Origin: CAIKMD01 sp035605975
Lineage (GTDB): Bacteria > Pseudomonadota > Alphaproteobacteria > ATCC43930 > CGMCC-115725
Assembly (NCBI GenBank): GCA_035605975.1
Contig: DATNGG010000078.1
Location: forward strand, 13,449 to 77,448
DNA length: 64,000 nucleotides
Direction of reading: 5' to 3'
The notes under the pieces are model-generated. The model saw nothing but the letters and a program-made list of their open reading frames with translations. It ran no database searches and was not told the origin of the DNA. Below, piece after piece: positions 17,144-27,691 of the stretch; positions within the stretch are counted from its first letter, which is position 1, and each line of letters starts with the position of its first letter. A program made the position numbers and the translations under genes.

Positions 17144-17908
17144 TCAGGTTGCAAATTGCGGCCTCCAGGCAAAGCTGCGCCGCGCCCAGAGGCGAAACAC
17201 CAGGAGATCGATCAGGGCCATCACGATCATGAAACTCAGCCCCCAGGCGAGCATCATGTCGACCCGCGTATCCTGGAACCAGTAGATGAGCTTTTGCCCG
17301 ACGCCGCTGGTCGCGCCGAACGCCTCGGCGACCAGCGCGATCTTCCACGACAGGGAAAGCGCGATGCGCAGCGAGGAAAAAATGTAGGGCATGAGCTGGG
17401 GAATGAGCACCTTGCGCAGCATCAAGGACCGGCCCGCCCGGTAGACGCTGCCCATCTCGAGCAGGTTCTTCTCTACCGCCTTGGTGCCCTCCCAGATATT
17501 GAGAGCAACGAAGGGGATGACGATGAGGACGATCGTCAGAACCGGGGCGGCGCCCGACAGGCCGAACCACAACACCGACAGAAACGCCCAGCACACCGCC
17601 GGGATCGTCAGCAGCACCATGATCCAGCTGTCGAAAAACACCTCGATGGTGCGGCTGAGGCCCATGAGAAGGCCGATCGCCGAGCCGGCGAGCATCGAGA
17701 GGACGAAGCCCTCGAAAATCTCGACCAGCGTCTGCGCGAGGACGACATAGGAGGCGGGATCGCTATAGATCGCGATCACGCACCGAGCCAGCGCCACCGG
17801 GCCGGGGAAGAAGACCGGCAGGAAGGGGATCGAGACCACCTGCCAGAGGATCAGCCCGAGCGCGACGGAGATCGCGCCCGGCCACATCCGGCTTCGCTTC
17901 CGCTTCAC
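17144..17908 (-). CDS. ABC transporter permease 1 (SsuC/TauC-like)
   Basis: A 254-residue MetI-like permease with an EAA-loop region around EMGSVYRAGRSLMLRKVLIP. It starts at GTG 17908-17906, with GGGAAGAG just upstream, 18 bases after the binding-protein stop. Its C-terminus RLWARRSFAWRPQF resembles the ending of permease 2 (ARLEHRAFIWR), supporting origin by duplication. Confidence 0.92.
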   Translation of the reverse strand: MKRKRSRMWPGAISVALGLILWQVVSIPFLPVFFPGPVALARCVIAIYSDPASYVVLAQTLVEIFEGFVLSMLAGSAIGLLMGLSRTIEVFFDSWIMVLLTIPAVCWAFLSVLWFGLSGAAPVLTIVLIVIPFVALNIWEGTKAVEKNLLEMGSVYRAGRSLMLRKVLIPQLMPYIFSSLRIALSLSWKIALVAEAFGATSGVGQKLIYWFQDTRVDMMLAWGLSFMIVMALIDLLVFRLWARRSFAWRPQFAT

Positions 17909-17926
17909 GCCGCTCTTCCCGGAGTT

Positions 17927-18916
17927 TCAGTTGCCGAGCAGCAGCGCGTGCTTTGCCTTGTCCGGGACCGCGTCGATGATGCCCTGCTTCTTGGCAATAT
18001 CGAGGAACTTCCACTCGGCATCGACCACTTTGCTGTCCCAATGCGCCAAGAAAATGCGCTTCTCGCCGAGCAATTTCTTGTAGGTGGCGATCTCCGCCGG
18101 GGTGGTAACGCTCGCGAGCGTGCCGTACTTCTTGACCGCCGCATCGAGATTTTCCGGCTTCCTCAGCCAGCGGAACGATTCCTCCACCGCCGCGACGAAA
18201 TTCTTGGCGCGGGCGGGATTCTCGTCGACCCAGCTTCGCCAGGCGACGATCGGCGCCGACCAGACGATCGGATAACCGGTCTTCTTCTTCCAATAATCAT
18301 TGGGCGAGAAGATCGAGCGGAACTTGTCGGGTTGGGAGGCCGCCGCGACGCTGAACGAGCTGAGATTGACCATCGCGTCGACTTTGCCGGTCTGCAGCAG
18401 CTTGTAGAGCGCCGGCCCGGCGATCTGCTGCATCTTGGTGTCGTGCTCAACGTCGAGGCCGGTGGCATCCCGGATCGCCGCCTTGATCGCCTTGAACGAT
18501 CCGGCGCCGGTCGACCAGACGCCGAACGTCTTGCCGCGCAGATCGGCGATCGTCTTGATCGGCGAATCCTTGCGGACGAACACGTCTTGGAAAACCGTCA
18601 ACCCGCCGCCGATGATCACCCAATCGACGCCCTGGTTCATCTTCAAGATGGCGTCCATGCCCGAATAGGTCACCGCCATGGTTGCCTTGGACGGCAGGCC
18701 GGCGAGGAAGCCCGCGAAAGGCCGCGCATCGATATCGATATCGATGCCGTGCTTGCTGAAAATTCCCGCGTCCTTGCCGGCCATATAATTGAGGATGAAG
18801 ACGCTGTTTTGGGGAATGACGACCTTGACCTTGTCGAGCGCCTTGGCCGGCGCCGCAAAGCCGATGACGGCACAGAGCGCGACCACAAGCCACGCGATGA
18901 TCGGTTTTTGCCTCAT
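17927..18916 (-). CDS. ABC transporter substrate-binding protein (NMT1/SsuA-like)
   Basis: A 329-residue periplasmic binding protein with a Sec signal peptide at residues 1-26 (ends AKA-LD). Mature hallmarks are NSVFILNYMAGKDAGIFSKHGID, TYSGMDAILKMNQG and DLRGKTFGVWSTGAGSF. GGGAGG seven bases upstream of ATG 18916-18914 fixes the start; upstream in-frame codons show no similarity. First gene of the four-gene importer operon. The ligand is not deducible; the family takes sulfonates, nitrate, riboflavin and pyrimidine precursors and aromatic acids. Confidence 0.9.
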   Translation of the reverse strand: MRQKPIIAWLVVALCAVIGFAAPAKALDKVKVVIPQNSVFILNYMAGKDAGIFSKHGIDIDIDARPFAGFLAGLPSKATMAVTYSGMDAILKMNQGVDWVIIGGGLTVFQDVFVRKDSPIKTIADLRGKTFGVWSTGAGSFKAIKAAIRDATGLDVEHDTKMQQIAGPALYKLLQTGKVDAMVNLSSFSVAAASQPDKFRSIFSPNDYWKKKTGYPIVWSAPIVAWRSWVDENPARAKNFVAAVEESFRWLRKPENLDAAVKKYGTLASVTTPAEIATYKKLLGEKRIFLAHWDSKVVDAEWKFLDIAKKQGIIDAVPDKAKHALLLGN

Positions 18917-19184
18917 TCTTCGCCTCCCGGTTCCAAGCTTGACGATGCCCTGAAGCGCGAGCCGCTTGGAGACGCGGCGACCGCCTGGACAGCGCTTTTG
19001 TTTTGAATCCTCACATGGTCGCGCAGGTTTCCGGCTCGCAGCGGCGAGGCAATGCCACGCGCCGCGGACCATTAGCCCACAATAACCACCGCCAAGATTA
19101 CCGCGCGCCCGCAGCCGGGGACAAGGAGAAAGGGCCGCCGCGACGAGGGCCGAGAGCGGCCCCGGTGTCTCTCTCGGAGGAGGT

Positions 19185-19798
19185 TTAACGGCCGCCTCGC
19201 CGCGACCTTTCCTTTGGTGCGCGCGGCGGCTCGGGCTTCAGATAAAGGACTAGGCAGCCGATGCAGATGCCGAGTCCGCCCAGCGGATAGCGCAGCGCCA
19301 AGACCGCCGCCACGGCGAAGAGGCACAGCGTCGCGATCGAGCGAAAGCGCATGGTGCGGCGGATTGCCGGCGCGATCTCGCCACCCTGGGCTCCCTCGAT
19401 CAGCTCCCAAATCAGACCGATATAGGTTGCGTTGACGAGGAAGAAGACGGCCGCATAGAAAGCGACCGGCTGCGGCGCCAATTCGCTCACCGCCATCCAA
19501 GCGGTCGAAAGCGGCAGCAGCGACATCGAGAACAGATGCGCGAAATTGAACCACAAGAGACGCGGCGTCGCCTCCGCGGCAAAGCGCATGAGATAGTGGT
19601 GGTTGATCCAGACGATGGCGATGAAGAGATCGCTCACGGCGTAGCTGAGCCAGGTCGGCCAGAGCGCGAGGAGCGCCGCGAAGGTGTGGGAAACGCGGGC
19701 GGCCGCAACTCCAGGACCAGCACCGTGATAAGGACGGCGAAGACACCGTCGGAGAACGTGCTCAATCGCTCGGGCGTCGCTCTGCGTAGTAGGGGCAT
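19185..19798 (-). pseudogene. TMEM175-like (DUF1211) potassium channel, frameshifted
   Basis: The N-terminal frame starts at ATG 19798-19796 and gives helix 1 with the selectivity-type motif RLSTFSDGVFAV and ITVLVLELRPP. After about residue 38 it runs into non-homologous sequence and a TGA. The rest of the family resumes in another frame: FAALLALWPTWLSYAV, then DLFIAIVWINHHYLMRF down to a stop at 19185. The change of frame lies at about 19680-19700 and needs an indel not divisible by three. Both halves together have the normal single-repeat bacterial TMEM175 length of about 205 residues. Either an inactivated gene or a sequencing error. Confidence 0.75.
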
Positions 19799-20044
19799 GT
19801 CGCGTCCCTGCGCATCGAGACCGGACCCCTCGCCGGCCGGTTCATCAAAAGGGGGAGCCCCGCGGCTCGGCCGCAGGAAAGCACAGGCGGACGAGATTTT
19901 CCAATGCTCGCGCCGCCGCCGCGGCCCAAACCCCCGAGGGAGCATCTCGACGGGTTTGGCGTTTAAAGAGCAGGAGAAAGGCGCCATGGCATTCTCGGCA
20001 TGATGACGCCGCCCGTGCCACCCTCCTTCGCGTGAGGATTGGCG

Positions 20045-21215
20045 ATGCGGACGCGGATGAGCGGCGTTGTCGATTCGGCGCGGGATGCCTCGCGCAAGGC
20101 GGCGTCGCGCTATCGCGCGGCGCAGCGAAGCCTGCGAACGCCCAGCTCGCGCCGCAGCCGTTACGGGCTCGACTGGCTGAATTTCTTCCTCGCCGATGTC
20201 CAGACCGGTTTCGGCACTTTCGTCGCCTTCTACTTGGCGCGCCTCGGATGGACTCAAGCGAGCATCGGCAGCGCTGGCGGCAGGGGGCTTGGTCAGCGTG
20301 CTCGGCCAGATACCGGGCGGCGCGCTCTCCGACGCGATCCGCTGGAAGCGCGCCTTGGCCGCAATCGGCATCCTGATGATCGGCGCGGCGGCGCTGATCT
20401 TGGCTTTCTTTCCCACCCGGCTCTTCGTCTTCGCCGCGGCGGGACACGCGCTCACAGCGGCAGTGATGGGCGCCGCCGGCGCCTACCTTTCCGAAAGCGC
20501 CATCTTCCTGACGGCGGCGCTGCTCTGCATCCCGGCCTTGGTGGCGCTCGTCGCGATCCGCGCCGAGGAGATCGACTATACGAGAGCGCGGAACGCCGCC
20601 ACGGGCGACAAGGCAAAACTTGCGCGCCTGCGCGATCTCGCCGGCAATCGCGCGCTGCTGCTCTTCGCCGGCTGCGTCACGCTGTTTCAGCTCGCCGATG
20701 CCTCGATGCTGCCGCTGGTCGGCGAGACGATCGCCCGGCAAGCGGGAGCCGCCAATCTGCAGATGTCGAGCCTCATCATCGTGCCGCAAATCGTCGTCGC
20801 CATCCTTGCGCCCTGGGTCGGCTATCACTCTGAGCTGCGGGGACGGCGGCCCTTGCTGCTCGTCGGCTTCGCGCTCGAGCCGATTCGCGCCGGCATTCTC
20901 GCGCTAACGACCGCTTATCCGTTCCTCGTCGTCGTGCAATTGCTCAACGGCATCAGCAGCGCAATGATCACCGTCCTCACCGTCCTCGTGATTACCGACC
21001 TGACGGCCGGCACCGGACGCTTCAATCTCGCGCAGGGGACATTGGGCGCGCTGATGGGCATCGCGGCCTCGGTCAGCACGATCGGCACCGGCTACATCGA
21101 CGAAGTCTTCGGCCGCGGCGCCGGATTCATGACGGTCGGCATCATCGCTCTTCTCGCGACCGGGCTTCTCTGGGTGTTCCAGCAAGAGACCAAGCCCGCG
21201 GAGTACAGCGATTGA
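20045..21215 (+). pseudogene. MFS transporter with frameshift and internal deletion
   Basis: Frame 1 opens at ATG 20045 (GAGG upstream) and encodes a basic tail plus helix 1 (YGLDWLNFFLADVQTGFG, GWTQASIG). At about 20265-20285 the homologous frame shifts: the continuation GGLVSVLGQIPGGALSDAIRWKR and all later helices to TGA 21215 are read in another frame. In addition, the segment FVFAAAGHALTAAVMGA joins what should be helix 4 directly to helix 5, with about 45 residues missing compared with related transporters (expected LHG...GPAIAAI...GHRAF block). The later half is otherwise well preserved. Two lesions make a true pseudogene likely. Confidence 0.72.
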
Positions 21216-21279
21216 CGCTTTCGCGGGGCGGACCTCACCCTCCTCCCGGTAGCGGCCGATCCCGGGCGTCACTGCCTTC

Positions 21280-21522
21280 CTACCACAGCCTTTTCCTGGC
21301 AAAGGCGTGACCGGAACCGGATTTCAGGTAGCGCTCAAAAGTCTCGGCTTTCTGCTCGTCAGAGAAGGCAATATAGGTGACCAACTTCCAAGGGACATAT
21401 TTCGAGGTGTGCGACGATTTCCCTCCATTGTGTTCCGCCAGCCGCTGTTTTGGGTCGGACGTGATGCCGACATAGCGTTGATCGAGGGAAGATCCGCTCT
21501 GCAACAGATAAACATAGCGCAA
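21280..21522 (-). CDS. GIY-YIG nuclease family protein
   Basis: An 80-residue stand-alone GIY-YIG domain. The motif appears as YVYLLQSG and RYVGITSDPKQRLAEHN, with KYVPWKLVTYIAF and the Glu in AETFERYLKSGSG at the expected places. Small UPF0213/YhbQ-like members of this kind are common in alphaproteobacteria and their role is unclear. It lies between the MFS pseudogene and the tRNA gene. Confidence 0.88.
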   Translation of the reverse strand: MRYVYLLQSGSSLDQRYVGITSDPKQRLAEHNGGKSSHTSKYVPWKLVTYIAFSDEQKAETFERYLKSGSGHAFARKRLW

Positions 21523-21618
21523 TCGGGTGGCCCTCCTTCGCCAAAGGCTTCGGAGGGCATCCTGCTTCGCGAATTAGAGCGGCGCAAATCCTCCGAAGCG
21601 CGTCAGCGCGAAGCAGGA

Positions 21619-21694
21619 TGGTGGGCCCGGCAGGATTCGAACCTGCGACAACGCCGTTATGAGCGGCGCGTTCTGACCGCTGAACTACAGGCCC
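21619..21694 (-). tRNA. tRNA with CAT anticodon (probably tRNA-Ile2, possibly elongator tRNA-Met)
   Basis: On the minus strand a full cloverleaf of 73 bases (21694 to 21622) plus encoded CCA (21621-21619). Acceptor GGGCCTG/CGGGCCC with one G-U, D arm GTTC/GAAC, anticodon stem CGCCG/CGGCG with loop CTCATAA (anticodon CAT), variable TTGTC, T arm GCAGG-TTCGAAT-CCTGC. The overall look resembles tRNA-Ile2 genes, whose C34 is modified to lysidine by TilS, and the place beside rpoD fits; elongator Met cannot be ruled out by eye. It is not an initiator, since it has a paired first acceptor base. Confidence 0.93.
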
Positions 21695-21710
21695 CCAAAC
21701 GCAAGCAGCC

Positions 21711-21765
21711 AGCAGCTTTCAGCTTACAGCCAAAAGCTGACGGCCGATAGCTGACCGCTGAAGGC
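21711..21765. repeat. AGCTGAY-type degenerate repeat block A
   Basis: A gap filled with short degenerate units on the theme AGCTGAC/AGCTTTC/AGCTTAC. It shares two exact 12-base words with the block upstream of dnaG: AAAGCTGACGGC (21733-21744) and GCCGATAGCTGA (21743-21754). It exactly fills the space between the tRNA 5' end and the rpoD stop codon. Confidence 0.6.
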
Positions 21766-23736
<1,971 letters not shown>

Positions 23737-23878
23737 ATGCGTCCCGCCGTGAAATCACGTCCAGCACCCCATGCCGACGACGCGAAGCCGAGGCCCGCAT
23801 CGATTTACATTCGATTAAACATTCTCCCGCCGCATCGACCCCTGGCTCTCTCTGCCGGCCCATGGCCGGTTCCTCCCC

Positions 23879-25732
23879 CTAAGCCAACCCGTCGTCTTGG
23901 TCTTTACTTTCCAGTTCCGCCCGTTGCAACTGCTCGACCCGGCCCCAGCTTTGCGGGGTCGGGTCGGCGACACAATGCGCCACAGCCTCTTTAAGCTCGG
24001 TTGACGACAGGCGGCGCTGAAACTGACTTTTCATGTGGTTCCATCCGCTGCGCGCCGTGTCCGCATCGGCTTCGAGTCGCGCAAAGCCGCCATGAACCAG
24101 GACTTCGGGGGACAGAATCTTCTCAACGATTTCACCGAATCCATTGTCTGTGAGGTAGCGCCTCAGCGCCGCTGCTTCAAGGTCCGGTTGCATCAGATGG
24201 GCTTTTTGGATGGCGCCGCTAACCCTGTCAAGGTGGGGGCTCGCCCATTGGATCGCCGAAAAATCTTCGACAATCTCGCTCAAAAGAAACGGATGATTAA
24301 GGATCAGCGCGAGCAAAACCTCCTCGCGCCGCCGCTGCAGCAGCGCCGGATCGGCGGCGGGCGCGGGCTCGCGCCAGAGCGGCGTCGCCGCCAAGCGCTG
24401 CGCGGGACCGAAGCGGTCGCGGCGATAGGGGCCGGCGCGCTTGGCATCGGCGCTGGCCGCCGGCCCGCGACGGGCGCCGAAGCTCTCCGCCACACGCTCG
24501 CGCACGAAGCGGCGATAATGCTCCTGGACGCTGCGATCGGCGATCAGCCGCACCTGCTGCTCGAGACGCTGCTCCAGCGCGGCGCGGCGCTCGGGCGTAT
24601 CCGCGGGCAGCGCCGTCTCGAGGCTCCACAGCACCTCCGCGAGCGGGCGGGCGCGATCGAGTATGCCCCGCATCGCATCCACGCCGTGGCGGAGAATGAG
24701 CGAATCCGGATCCTCTCCCGCCGGCAGCACGGCAAAGCGCAGGCTCATTCCGGGTTTGAGGATCGGAAGGGCGCGGGTGAGCGCGCGGGCGGCGGCGCGC
24801 TGTCCCGCCGCGTCGCCGTCGAAGCAGAGGATCGGCTCCGGTGCCATGCGCCACAGCTCTTCGATCTGCACTTCGGTGAGCGCCGTGCCGAGTGGCGCCA
24901 CCGCGGTGGCAAAACCCGCGCGATGCAGCGCGATCGCGTCCATATAGCCTTCGACGACAATCGCCGAGGGCGCCTTCGCCGCCGCCGCGCGCGCCAGCGC
25001 CCAGGCATAAAGCACGCGGCCTTTCTGAAAGAGCGGCGTGTCGGGCGAATTGAGATATTTGGGCTGGCCGTCGCCCATGACGCGGCCGCCGAAGGCGATG
25101 ATTCGGCCGCGCCGGTCGCCGATCGGGAAGATCACGCGGTCGCGGAAATAATCATAGGTCTCGCCGCCGCCCTCGGGCTTGCGCAGCAAGCCGGCTTCGA
25201 CGAGGAGGGGCTCGGGTATCTCCTTTACCAGCGCGCGCTTCAGCGCATCGCGGCTTTCGGGCGCATAGCCGAGGCGGAAGCGGCGGATCGTTCCCTCGTC
25301 GAGTCCGCGCCGCTCGAGATAGGCGCGCGCCGCGCGGCCATCGGCGCCGTGGAGCATTTTCTCGAAAAAAGCGCAAGCCGCGTCGACCGCGCTTTGCACG
25401 CTCGCCTGGCGCGCGGCGCGCTCGCGCTCTTCGCGGCTCTCCTGCGGCACGTCGAGCCCCGCCTGCCGCGCCAATTGCTCGACCGCCTCGGGGAATGAGA
25501 GCGACTCGGTCTGCATGACGAAGCCGATGACGTCGCCATGCGCGCCGCAGCCGAAGCAATGATAGAAGCCCTTGTCCTCGACGGCGCTGAAGGAGGGGGT
25601 CTTTTCATTGTGGAAGGGGCAGAGCCCGACATATTCGCGGCCGCGCCGGATCAGCTTGACGCGCCGCCCGACAATCTCGGCCAGCGATACGCGCTGGCGC
25701 AACTCGTCGAGGAAGCGGGGCGGAAAGGCCAT
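23879..25732 (-). CDS. dnaG: DNA primase DnaG
   Basis: A 617-residue replication primase. The N-terminal CHC2 zinc finger is intact (LCPFHNEKTPSFS with FYHCFGCGAHGD, about residues 38-68). The Toprim core shows IVVEGYMDAIAL and CFDGDAAGQRAA. The C-terminal DnaB-interacting region (about 440-617) is present. Starts MAFPPRFLDELRQR at ATG 25732-25730; there is no strong ribosome site and the upstream 155 bases consist largely of short repeats. The dnaG-rpoD order on one strand is the classical macromolecular-synthesis arrangement. Confidence 0.98.
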   Translation of the reverse strand: MAFPPRFLDELRQRVSLAEIVGRRVKLIRRGREYVGLCPFHNEKTPSFSAVEDKGFYHCFGCGAHGDVIGFVMQTESLSFPEAVEQLARQAGLDVPQESREERERAARQASVQSAVDAACAFFEKMLHGADGRAARAYLERRGLDEGTIRRFRLGYAPESRDALKRALVKEIPEPLLVEAGLLRKPEGGGETYDYFRDRVIFPIGDRRGRIIAFGGRVMGDGQPKYLNSPDTPLFQKGRVLYAWALARAAAAKAPSAIVVEGYMDAIALHRAGFATAVAPLGTALTEVQIEELWRMAPEPILCFDGDAAGQRAAARALTRALPILKPGMSLRFAVLPAGEDPDSLILRHGVDAMRGILDRARPLAEVLWSLETALPADTPERRAALEQRLEQQVRLIADRSVQEHYRRFVRERVAESFGARRGPAASADAKRAGPYRRDRFGPAQRLAATPLWREPAPAADPALLQRRREEVLLALILNHPFLLSEIVEDFSAIQWASPHLDRVSGAIQKAHLMQPDLEAAALRRYLTDNGFGEIVEKILSPEVLVHGGFARLEADADTARSGWNHMKSQFQRRLSSTELKEAVAHCVADPTPQSWGRVEQLQRAELESKDQDDGLA

Positions 25733-25887
25733 GAGCTGTTAGCTCTCAGCTGTCAGCTATCAGCCACCAATCGGTGGAGCAACGAGTGTAGTAGCCAGCG
25801 CCTACGCGTCAAACCGTCGATGCCAAAAAACCTGTGGGCTGATCGCTGACAGCCGATAGCTGAAAGCTGACGGCGAACAGCTGTCCG
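25733..25887. repeat. AGCTGAY-type repeats, inverted pair between yqeY and dnaG
   Basis: Two blocks of degenerate AGCTGAY units, 25733-25768 and 25837-25887, flank about 65 bases of unrelated sequence. They are inverted: TCAGCTATCAGC at 25753-25764 matches the complement of GCCGATAGCTGA at 25852-25863 in 11 of 12 positions, and GGCTGAT-GCTGACAGC is shared between the second block and the complement of the first. AAAGCTGACGGC at 25863-25874 is identical to a word in block A. The region separates yqeY from dnaG and could fold as a long hairpin in the transcript. Confidence 0.6.
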
Positions 25888-26343
25888 CTATCCCAACAGC
25901 TTCTTCACCACCTGGCTCGCCTTCGACGGATCGACCTGGCCGGCATATTTCTCGCGAAGCGCGGCCATCACCTTGCCCATGTCCTTGACGCTCTGCGCGC
26001 CGGTCGCGGCAATCGTCTCCTTGATCGCGGCCTCCGCCTCCGAGTCGGACATGGCCTTCGGCAGGAAACGCTCGATGATCGCGATCTCGCCGCGCTCCTT
26101 CTCGGCCAATTCCGGGCGGCCGCCCTTGTCGTAGAGCTCGATCGATTCGCGGCGCTGCTTGATCATCCCCTGCATCATCTGCTGAATGTCGGGATCGGCG
26201 ATGCCATCGAGATTGCCCTTGGGCCGCGCCTCGATGTCGCGCTCTTTGAGGCGCGCGAGGATCAGCCGCACGGTCGAAACCGCGAGCACCTCCTTGTCGC
26301 GCATCGCCTGTTTCAGAGCCTCGCTCAAGCGCTCGCGCAGCAT
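25888..26343 (-). CDS. GatB/YqeY domain-containing protein
   Basis: A 151-residue YqeY-type protein, related to the C-terminal tail domain of GatB and proposed to act on tRNA-dependent amidation; function unproven. Signatures are MLRERLSEALKQAMRDKEV, STVRLILARLKERDIE, and the C-terminal DMGKVMAALREKYAGQVDPSKAS. ATG 26343-26341 is where similarity starts; GAGAGGAGAACGGCG precedes it. It is divergent from carA, an order kept in many alphaproteobacteria, and upstream of dnaG-rpoD on the same strand. Confidence 0.93.
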   Translation of the reverse strand: MLRERLSEALKQAMRDKEVLAVSTVRLILARLKERDIEARPKGNLDGIADPDIQQMMQGMIKQRRESIELYDKGGRPELAEKERGEIAIIERFLPKAMSDSEAEAAIKETIAATGAQSVKDMGKVMAALREKYAGQVDPSKASQVVKKLLG

Positions 26344-26518
26344 CGCCGTTCTCCTCTCGCCGCCGCGCAAACTAGCGCAAGCGCCATCTTGACGAAAGGC
26401 GCCGCGCGTTCTATCTCCCCGGCTTGACCCGATCACTGATCCCTTGCGCCGCCGGCCGCGACCGGCGACGCGCTCTGGCGCATATCGGTAACTGCTCGAC
26501 GAGGTTTTATCCGCGCTT

Positions 26519-27688
26519 ATGACCGACGCGCCCCCGCTGCTCGCGCGCCCGCAGGGCACGAACGCGGCCTTGGTTCTGGCCGATGGCAGTGTTTTTTGGG
26601 GGATTGGTCTCGGCGCAGCCGGGACAAGCGTCGGCGAGCTCTGCTTCAACACCAGCATGACCGGCTATCAGGAGATCATGACCGATCCCTCCTACGCCGG
26701 GCAGATCATCACCTTCACCTTCCCGCATATCGGCAATGTCGGCGCCAATCCTGAGGATGTCGAGACGACGACTCCGGCGGCGCGCGGCCTCGTTCTGCGC
26801 GCCGACATCACCGAGCCGTCGAATTACCGCGCGCGCCAGCATTTCGATGAATGGCTGAAGCTGCGCGGCCTGACCGGGCTTGCCGGCATCGATACCCGCC
26901 GCCTCACCCGCCGAATCCGCGACGGCGGCCCGCCCAACGCCGCGATCGCCTATGCGCTTGATGGCCGACTCGATGTCCCGGCGCTGCTGGCGAAGGCGCG
27001 GGCCTGGCCGGGGCTCGAAGGCATGGACCTCGCCAAGGAAGTCTCGTGCCGCCAAAGCTATCGCTGGGACGAGACGGGTTGGGTGCAGGGCGCCGGCTAT
27101 GGCCGGCTCGAGACGCCGCGCCATCGCATCGTCGCGGTCGATTACGGCGCCAAGCGCAACATCCTGCGCATGCTTGCTTCGGAAGGCTGCGCCGTCACGG
27201 TCGTTCCCGCCGACGCCAGCGCCGATGCGATCCTGCGCCACGAGCCCGATGGAATTTTCCTCTCGAATGGGCCGGGCGATCCGGCCGCGACCGGGCAATA
27301 TGCCGTGCCGGTGATCCGCGACCTCATCGCCAGCAACAAGCCTATCTTCGGCATTTGCCTCGGCCATCAATTGCTGGCGCTCGCTTTGGGCGGCAAGACA
27401 AGCAAGATGGCGATCGGCCACCGCGGCGCCAATCACCCGGTCAAGGATCTCGCAACCGGCAAGGTCGAGATCACCAGCCAGAATCACGGCTTCTGCGTCG
27501 TTTCCGACTCGCTGCCGGCGGGCGTCGAGGCGACCCATCGATCGCTGTTCGACGGCTCGAATGAGGGGCTGCGGGTCAAGGACAAGCCGATCTTCTCGGT
27601 GCAATACCATCCCGAGGCGAGCCCCGGGCCGCAGGACAGCCATTATCTCTTCAAGCGCTTCATCGCGATGATCGAAGAGCGGCGTTAG
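26519..27688 (+). CDS. carA: Carbamoyl-phosphate synthase small subunit CarA
   Basis: A 389-residue glutamine amidotransferase subunit that supplies ammonia to CarB for arginine and pyrimidine synthesis. The N-terminal small domain has TSMTGYQEIMTDPSYAGQI. The class I GATase half shows the nucleophile Cys280 in FGICLGHQLLALALG and the His-Glu pair in VQYHPEASPGPQD. The stop is three bases before the carB ATG, so the pair is an operon. The ribosome site is modest. Confidence 0.98.
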   Translation: MTDAPPLLARPQGTNAALVLADGSVFWGIGLGAAGTSVGELCFNTSMTGYQEIMTDPSYAGQIITFTFPHIGNVGANPEDVETTTPAARGLVLRADITEPSNYRARQHFDEWLKLRGLTGLAGIDTRRLTRRIRDGGPPNAAIAYALDGRLDVPALLAKARAWPGLEGMDLAKEVSCRQSYRWDETGWVQGAGYGRLETPRHRIVAVDYGAKRNILRMLASEGCAVTVVPADASADAILRHEPDGIFLSNGPGDPAATGQYAVPVIRDLIASNKPIFGICLGHQLLALALGGKTSKMAIGHRGANHPVKDLATGKVEITSQNHGFCVVSDSLPAGVEATHRSLFDGSNEGLRVKDKPIFSVQYHPEASPGPQDSHYLFKRFIAMIEERR

Positions 27689-27691
27689 GCG

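Noticed and set aside
21307..21750. Plus-strand frame containing WARQDSNLRQR.
   Set aside because: This is the translation of the complement of the tRNA gene and its surroundings, a well-known spurious product.
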